Source: Mycobacterium arosiense ATCC BAA-1401 = DSM 45069
GTDB lineage: Bacteria; Actinomycetota; Actinomycetes; Mycobacteriales; Mycobacteriaceae
Assembly: GCF_002086125.1 (NCBI RefSeq)
Contig: NZ_MVHG01000015.1
Coordinates: 30,918-94,917, forward strand
Reading direction: 5' to 3'
DNA length: 64,000 bases
Below the pieces are notes generated by a model. It did no database searches. It saw only the letters and a program-made list of their open reading frames with translations, and had not been told where the DNA came from. Positions 58,779 through 64,000 of the stretch are shown here, one piece after another. The number at the start of each line of letters is the position of its first letter. The stretch's first letter is position 1. The position numbers and the translations under genes are program-made.

Positions 58779-61700
58779 TCAGGGTGCCGTTACTGGAACT
58801 CTATGCGCTGTTGTGGCGCGTCGGGGTGGTCGAAATTCGGAACCCGGAACGGGAGGCTCGGCGAGATCCGACGGAGGCTCGGGATCTGATTTGTCCGGAC
58901 CCGTCAGCACACGCGACAGCACGCCGGTTGCGACCGTCGCCGCCGCGGCGGCGCCCAGGCCCTGGGCCCAGCCGAACGGTCCGAGCGGCGTACAGCCGAG
59001 CAGCTGGCTGACGCCCGGCGTGCTGATCAGCACCCCGACCAGGCCGAGCGAACCCAACGCGGTGAGCACCACCAGCGGGGCCTGCGACTCCAACAGCGTC
59101 TGGCCCAGTTCGGTCCCCACCAGCGCGACCAGCGCGACGGTCGAGGCGCGTTGCGGACTACTCAGCGGGCCGCTGAGGCCCGCCATCGCCCACGCCGCCG
59201 TCGTCGCCGCCGCCGTGGTGACGCCCCGGATGGTCACCGCCTGCCACAACGCGGCCTGATCCGCGCCGCGTAACTGCGGGTTGATCGGACCGCTGGGCTT
59301 GCTCACCGCGAGTGCGGCGGCCGGCAGCGCATCGGTCATCGTGTTGACCAGCAGCAGCTGGCGCGTGTTCAGGGGCGACGTGCCCGTGATGGCACTGCCG
59401 ATGATCGCGAAGATCACCTCGCCGGCGTTGCCGCCGAGCAGCACCGACACCGCCGACTGGACCCGTCGCCACAACTGGTGTCCTTCCCGGATGGCCTCCA
59501 TCAGCGCCTCGATGCGGCCGTCGACCAGCACCACGTCGGCCACCAGGTGGGCGGGATCGCTGCCGTGGGCGACGACGCCGATGCCGACCGTGGCGGACCG
59601 GATGGCGGCGGCGTCGTTGGCGCCGTCGCCGACCATCGCGGTCCGCACGTCCGCGTTCTCGAGCGCCTGGACAACCTGGACCTTGTTCTCCGGCGTCATG
59701 CGGGCGAAGATCACCCGCTCCGCCGCGACGCGCTCTTGTTCCTTGCGCGACAAGGCCTCCCATTCGGCGCCGCTGATGACCTGATCGGCGGTCACGCTGA
59801 GCCCGAGTTCGGCGGCGATGGCCTTGGCGGTGATCGGGTGGTCACCCGTGATCAGCTTGACGCCGACGCCGAGGCCGTCGAGGTCGGCGAGCAATTGCTT
59901 GGCCTTCGCGCGTGGGGTGTCGGACAGGCCGAGGAATCCGGTCAGCGTCAGCCCGCTGGTGCAGTACTCGGCGATGTCATCGGGATTGTCCGCGATCGCC
60001 CGAGCCTGTTGCGCGGTCAGCTCGCGGCGCGCCACCGCGATGACACGCAGCCCGCCCGCGGCGAGTTCGGCGACCGTGCCCTCCATCGCCCCGGTGTCCC
60101 CGCTGGCGGCCAAGACCACCTCGGGCGCGCCCTTGACGGTCAGCTCGGTGCCGGTCACCGAGGCGGAGAACGACCGACCGGAGCGGAACGGCAGGTGCGC
60201 GGTCCGCGGTGTGGCTGCCGCGCCGTCGGCGGACCCGGCCTCCGCACCAGCCTCGACGATGGCGACATCGGTGGCGTGCACTTGGGTGCCGCCGTTCGTC
60301 ACGGGCGCGGCGTGCACGGCGCAGCGCAGCACCTCCTCGCGCGAGTGTCCGGCCGCCGGGTGAACCTGCGAGACCCGGAGGCGGTTCTCGCTGAGCGTCC
60401 CGGTCTTGTCGAAGCACACGACCTGGATGCGGCCGAGCGCCTCCACCGAGCGCGGAACCCGCACCAGCGCGCCGAACTTCGTCAGCCGTCGCGCCGACGA
60501 CGCCTGGGCCAGCGTGGCCACCAGCGGCATTCCCTCGGGAACGGCGGCGACCGCGATGGCGATGGCGCTGCCCACCGCGTGCTGCAGGGGGAGGCGGCGC
60601 AACAGCCCGAGCGCGCCGACCAGCGCACCGCCGGTGATGCTCACCGGAAGCGCCTTCGTGGTCAGCTGGCCGAGCTGGTGCTGCAGACCGATGTCGGAGG
60701 ACAGCTCACCCGAGATGAGGTCGGCGGCGCGGCGCTGCTGGGTGTCGGGTCCGACCGCGGTCACCAGCGCCACCGCGGTGCCGGCCACCACGGTGGTCCC
60801 GGCGAACACCATGCAGCGGCGCTCGGCGAGCGGCGCCCCCGGCGTCGCCTCGACCTGCTTCTCCACCGACAGCGATTCGCCTGTGAGCGTCGACTCGTCG
60901 ACCTCGACGTCGACCTCTTCGACGACGCGGGCGTCGGCGGGCACCACCTCGTGGGTGCGCACCTCGATGACGTCGCCCGGCCGCAGTTGCGCGGCGTCGA
61001 CGAGCGCGTACGTCCGCTCACCGTCCGCGCCGATGACGACCTTGCGGGCGGGCGGAACCTGTTGGGCTAGGAGGTAATTCAACCGCTTCTCGGCGCGCAG
61101 CCGCTGCGCGGCGGCCAAAATCGAGTTCCCGGTCAGCACGGTGCCGACCAACATCGCATCGACGGGCGAACCGAGCACGGCGCTGGCCGCCGAGCCGAGC
61201 GCCATCACTGGGGTCAGCGGGTCGGACAATTCGGCGCGCACGGCCTTGGCGAGCTGCCAGACCGCTTGCACGGGCGTCTCCGCCACGCGCAGGGGCGCGG
61301 GGGTGCCTCGCTCCGTCGGGGCGGGCCGCGGAAAATCCTGCTCCGGCAACGCCTTACGGACCTGCTCGACCGGCATCGCGTGCCATTCGTGCGTGGCCGC
61401 CGGGTGCGGGGTGTCCGCATTGAGAACCCCGCGGGCGAGCAGATAGCCCGAGAGCAGACCGGCCGCCGCGCCGACGTTCACCGTTTCGGATCCGAGGTTG
61501 CCCCGCACGCCCGGGATCATGAACAACGACCCCATCGCGGTGGCGCCGGCCGAAATCCCGATGCCGCGCTGGGTCGCGGCGGCGGCCGCGGGCAGCGCGT
61601 GCAGCACCCGCCAGACGGCCGCCAGGTCCGGCAACAGCAAATCGGCGTTCCACAGCGGGGCGGCGCGACCGCTCGCTGGCAACACGCCCAGCGCGAGGTG

Positions 61701-63221
61701 CGACGACGAAATAGCTTGTGCAGCCATAGATGACAGCACGGCCACGGTGCGGCCGGCCTCTTGCAAATCGTCCACCGCGGCGGCGAGTGCGTCGTCGACT
61801 GATTTGTTGGTCCCGCTCTTGCACGGCCGGACCTCGTCGAACGCCGGTCGCAACTCGTCGAGGGACTCGTGGTCGACCGTCAGCAGTTGCGCCCCGCCGC
61901 GGTTGGCCTCGCCGACCACCGCCGAGGCGAGCGGGTCGTGGGCGGGCAGGAACAGCGCCTCGACCTGCGCATCGGACCGGACGCCCGAAACCTTGCGCCA
62001 GCCGGGGCGCAGGCCGGTGTTGTCCAGCATGAGCTGGGCGCGGCTCCACGCCGCGGCCAGCTCGCTGTCACTCGCGCCGCGGATGCGGGCCACCCGCAAT
62101 GTGTCGGTACACAACACGCGAGGGTCGATGACGATCGTGTCGATCTTGTTCAGCCGCCGCAGGCTTTCCGGCCGCAACGGGAGCACTGAGTGTCGCTCGG
62201 CCAGGCCGCGACCCAGCGTTGCGGCGAACGCCTCGGGGGTGGTCCGGTTGGCCTTGGGGGTTGTTACCTGCACCGCGGTGGCGGCCATGTTCAGGTTGCG
62301 GGTGCCGGCGCCGATAGCTCCGGCGCTGAGCGCCTGGAGGAGCGCGAAGCGACCGGGAGCCCGCTCCCTGCCCCGCGACGGCTGCGGTCGCCGCGAGCGG
62401 TAGGTCAGCGGTTGGTCGGCGTGCCGCGCGAGCTCGGGTTCGTGCTCTTCCCACGCGCGCGCCTCGGCGCGGCACTCGGCGACCTTCAACAACTGCATCG
62501 TCAGCCCCAGCGACAGCGACGTCGGCGACTGAGAAAGCGTTTGGCTGGTCGCCTGGACCAGCGTCATCACGGTGTCGGTGGCGGGGCCCCCGATCCGGTC
62601 CTCGAGCCGGCGGCGCAGCCAGGGCTGGTAGTCGAAGAACGTGATGCCCGCGGCGATGGTGACCGGCAGTCGGGGCAGCCGCGTCGCCCGGCCGAACAGC
62701 GCCACCCCCAGCCCCGCCGCATTGGCGGCCACGGTGACCGCCCTGGTCGCCAGCACCAGGCCGTCGCCCGGCAGGCTCGCCGACGTCGCCGGCCGATCGG
62801 CACCTTGTGAAGGCGCGCAACGGTTTTCGGATTCCTCGACGACACCGCACAGGTCGCTCAGCGAAGTGTTTGGATCGTCGAGGTCCACGACCACCCGGGA
62901 CAGGGGGTAATTCAGCTTTGCTGACGCCACGCCGGGATGGGCCAGGATGGCCTCGAGCACGGTCGGACCGAGTGGGCCGTCGGCCGCGTCGGCCAGCCCG
63001 CGCACCTCGATCCACGCGCGGTTGTTGCCACGCCAGCAATGCCGGCGCAGCGTGGCGCGGGTGAGTTCGCCGGAGAGCGCCTTGGCGCCCTCGCGCAAGG
63101 GGATGGTCGCGATGTCGATACTGGTTTCGATACTCGCTCGCGCCAGATCGGTTGTCGTTTGTAGGCCCGCGAAAACCAGTCGCGACGGCAGCGACCGTCG
63201 CAGAGACGTTGTGATACTCAA
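58779..63221 (-). CDS. ctpH: Giant P-type cation ATPase CtpH
   Basis: 1480 aa. The C-terminal half (about 650-1480) is a complete P-type ATPase: TGES in ESTLTGESLSVEK, catalytic Asp938 in CFDKTGTLSENRL, GDGANDAAAI, and PEGMP in helix 4 (VAAVPEGMPLVA), which resembles P2-type pumps instead of the CPC of heavy-metal P1B pumps. The N-terminal half has a HMA-like domain without CxxC (GVASAKLNYPLSRVVVDLDD), transmembrane segments, and what looks like a degenerate second P-domain (IDTIVIDPRVL at Asp366; TVAVLSSMAAQAI near Met499). The substrate is unknown; Ca, Mg or another divalent ion is plausible. It is 21 bp after the downstream-numbered membrane gene on the same strand. Confidence 0.92.
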   Translation of the reverse strand: MSITTSLRRSLPSRLVFAGLQTTTDLARASIETSIDIATIPLREGAKALSGELTRATLRRHCWRGNNRAWIEVRGLADAADGPLGPTVLEAILAHPGVASAKLNYPLSRVVVDLDDPNTSLSDLCGVVEESENRCAPSQGADRPATSASLPGDGLVLATRAVTVAANAAGLGVALFGRATRLPRLPVTIAAGITFFDYQPWLRRRLEDRIGGPATDTVMTLVQATSQTLSQSPTSLSLGLTMQLLKVAECRAEARAWEEHEPELARHADQPLTYRSRRPQPSRGRERAPGRFALLQALSAGAIGAGTRNLNMAATAVQVTTPKANRTTPEAFAATLGRGLAERHSVLPLRPESLRRLNKIDTIVIDPRVLCTDTLRVARIRGASDSELAAAWSRAQLMLDNTGLRPGWRKVSGVRSDAQVEALFLPAHDPLASAVVGEANRGGAQLLTVDHESLDELRPAFDEVRPCKSGTNKSVDDALAAAVDDLQEAGRTVAVLSSMAAQAISSSHLALGVLPASGRAAPLWNADLLLPDLAAVWRVLHALPAAAAATQRGIGISAGATAMGSLFMIPGVRGNLGSETVNVGAAAGLLSGYLLARGVLNADTPHPAATHEWHAMPVEQVRKALPEQDFPRPAPTERGTPAPLRVAETPVQAVWQLAKAVRAELSDPLTPVMALGSAASAVLGSPVDAMLVGTVLTGNSILAAAQRLRAEKRLNYLLAQQVPPARKVVIGADGERTYALVDAAQLRPGDVIEVRTHEVVPADARVVEEVDVEVDESTLTGESLSVEKQVEATPGAPLAERRCMVFAGTTVVAGTAVALVTAVGPDTQQRRAADLISGELSSDIGLQHQLGQLTTKALPVSITGGALVGALGLLRRLPLQHAVGSAIAIAVAAVPEGMPLVATLAQASSARRLTKFGALVRVPRSVEALGRIQVVCFDKTGTLSENRLRVSQVHPAAGHSREEVLRCAVHAAPVTNGGTQVHATDVAIVEAGAEAGSADGAAATPRTAHLPFRSGRSFSASVTGTELTVKGAPEVVLAASGDTGAMEGTVAELAAGGLRVIAVARRELTAQQARAIADNPDDIAEYCTSGLTLTGFLGLSDTPRAKAKQLLADLDGLGVGVKLITGDHPITAKAIAAELGLSVTADQVISGAEWEALSRKEQERVAAERVIFARMTPENKVQVVQALENADVRTAMVGDGANDAAAIRSATVGIGVVAHGSDPAHLVADVVLVDGRIEALMEAIREGHQLWRRVQSAVSVLLGGNAGEVIFAIIGSAITGTSPLNTRQLLLVNTMTDALPAAALAVSKPSGPINPQLRGADQAALWQAVTIRGVTTAAATTAAWAMAGLSGPLSSPQRASTVALVALVGTELGQTLLESQAPLVVLTALGSLGLVGVLISTPGVSQLLGCTPLGPFGWAQGLGAAAAATVATGVLSRVLTGPDKSDPEPPSDLAEPPVPGSEFRPPRRATTAHRVPVTAP

Positions 63222-63242
63222 GACTTCAGTAAGGATTCCGTG

Positions 63243-63716
63243 TCAGTTGGTGCTGCGCAGCGCGGCGCTGCCGGCGCGACGGCCGGTGGCCTTCTTGGCC
63301 GGTTTACTGGCGGCCGCCCGTTTGGTGGGGGCCTTTTGCGGTGGCGACTTGCGCGGTTGGGGCTCGGGTTCGGGCTTGGTCGGCACCGTCGTCAGCTTTG
63401 CCCGGGGCGGCGGGGCGGACTCCTTCTGTTGGCGGGCGATCCGCTGTAACAGCAGAGCGCTGCCGCCGACCGCCAGCAGCAGCGGCCACTCGACCAGTCC
63501 GGCCACGCCCAGCGCGCCGATCGCCAGCGCCGCTGCGGGCGCCGAATGGCTGCCGCTGTTCATGCCGCGCTTGATGCCTTCGGCGGCACCTGTGACGCCG
63601 CCGATTACTCCGTTGACCGCCGCGCCGCCCACGGCACCGGCGGCCGCGGTCGTCGCGTTCGCCGCGCGGTTCACCGCCTGACTCACGCCTCGGACTGCTC
63701 CGCCGATGACACTCAT
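63243..63716 (-). CDS. Membrane protein with Lys/Ala/Pro-rich tail (Rv0426c-like)
   Basis: 157 aa from ATG 63716, with GGGAG upstream. First gene of the ctpH operon. A Gly/Ala-rich amphipathic N-terminus (GGAVRGVSQAVNRAANATTAAAGAVGGAAVNGVIGGVTGAAEGIKRGM), a hydrophobic hairpin (ALAIGALGVAGLVEWPLLLAVGGSALLLQ), and a basic tail (KKATGRRAGS, KAPTKRAAASKPAKK) like histone H1 linker regions. Function unknown. The WP hairpin is shared with the gene on the other side of ctpH. Confidence 0.8.
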   Translation of the reverse strand: MSVIGGAVRGVSQAVNRAANATTAAAGAVGGAAVNGVIGGVTGAAEGIKRGMNSGSHSAPAAALAIGALGVAGLVEWPLLLAVGGSALLLQRIARQQKESAPPPRAKLTTVPTKPEPEPQPRKSPPQKAPTKRAAASKPAKKATGRRAGSAALRSTN

Positions 63717-63925
63717 GATGACTCCCTGGCTTTAATTGCTTCTGCCGCGAACCGGTGTCGGCAGCGGGGGATTCCCGCTGAAGGCAGCCTTGACAACAAA
63801 GCAATATGGTTTTCGCTGATCTTTAAAGACTGCCACCTCGCCATCGCGCAGACAACGCGAAGCCGCATCAAATTTGCCTGAGCTTAACGCGATGGTGCAC
63901 CCAATCCGGGTAGGAGGGACCGGGG

Positions 63926-64000
63926 CTAGGGCGTGTCTGACAAATGGGGTAGCCAGAGGGTGATGGCGCGTAGGACTGCTGCGCCGCGGTAGACGACGGC
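63926..64000 (-). mobile_element. IS5-family transposase, C-terminal end
   Basis: 24 codons plus TAG at the right edge, reading AVVYRGAAVLRAITLWLPHL on the minus strand, which matches the ends of IS5-group (IS112/IS1031-like) transposases (VVYR...VV...I..W). GGCGTGTCTGACAAATGGG next to the stop resembles terminal inverted repeats of this group, so an IS end may lie at about 63920-63950. The body of the element is outside the window. Confidence 0.65.

Noticed and set aside
58661..59011. 116-aa plus-strand frame at the 3' end of ctpH
   Set aside because: It largely overlaps ctpH in antisense, and its sequence shows only the shadow composition of high-GC DNA.

Overview
The window is high-GC mycobacterial chromosome. 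Recognisable genes include ttfA, pknG-glnH-glnX, fgd1, lpqL/lpqM, ctpH, mutT3 and many DUF genes specific to mycobacteria or actinobacteria. Gene content and order track the Mycobacterium tuberculosis Rv0356c-Rv0426c region (orthologue names are given from memory), but several additions and one apparent block inversion suggest a different, probably slow-growing species, perhaps of the M. avium complex type. No rRNA, tRNA or CRISPR was seen. There is one insertion-sequence fragment, at the right edge.

Layout. 1-1.9 kb: a partial aldose epimerase, a flavohaemoprotein and a DUF3060 protein, all on the minus strand. 2-11 kb (+): clpB behind an HspR/SigH-type control region, the mycolate-transport factor ttfA, a short-chain dehydrogenase, pyrE, a lipoprotein, an rRNA-type methyltransferase, a GH76 mannanase-like protein and a fused 3-oxoacid CoA-transferase. 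11-16.3 kb: DedA, a truncated class II aldolase gene (fba) joined directly to the end of an Rv0361-like gene with mgtE missing, a DUF3151 protein, a CDF metal exporter with a palindromic operator, and an M50 protease. 16.5-24 kb: a secreted histidine phosphatase, purA, a hotdog protein, purT, a rhodanese, metZ and ndhA. 24-30.5 kb: a gene-poor stretch with a small secreted-peptide gene, a frameshifted secreted protein, a tetR-fadE-fadE7 operon, a DUF3054 protein, a methyltransferase and a GNAT. 30.5-37 kb: a block bounded by two copies of a short palindromic repeat, containing a metallo-beta-lactamase-fold hydrolase, a 55-bp tandem repeat filling the promoter region of fgd1, then pta-ackA and a Vsr-like nuclease-fold protein. 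37-41.6 kb (-): the glnX-glnH-pknG amino-acid-sensing operon. 41.6-57 kb: two thiamine loci, thiE/thiOSG and thiCD, each with a TPP riboswitch, between which lie an accessory block (SGNH hydrolase, secreted protein, CD225 and DUF2752 proteins) and an lpqL-lpqL'-lpqM lipoprotein-protease cluster, plus a marR-LLM oxidoreductase pair. 57-64 kb: orphan PAS-ANTAR and STAS regulators, the giant P-type ATPase ctpH flanked by two small membrane proteins, and the end of an IS5-type transposase.

How the genes work together. Central metabolism (pta-ackA, fgd1 supplying reduced F420, SCOT, purine and pyrimidine genes), cofactor synthesis (thiamine, riboswitch controlled), glutamate/2-oxoglutarate control (GlnH-GlnX-PknG) and envelope functions (TtfA, DedA, GH76, lipoproteins) dominate. 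The observations most worth checking are the fba/mgtE deletion junction, the VNTR that forms nearly all of the fgd1 upstream region, the dispersed repeat whose core is inverted between its two copies, the catalytically degenerate LpqL paralogue, the degenerate N-terminal half of CtpH with its paired membrane-hairpin neighbours, and the palindrome placing mirror-image -10 elements between thiE and thiO.
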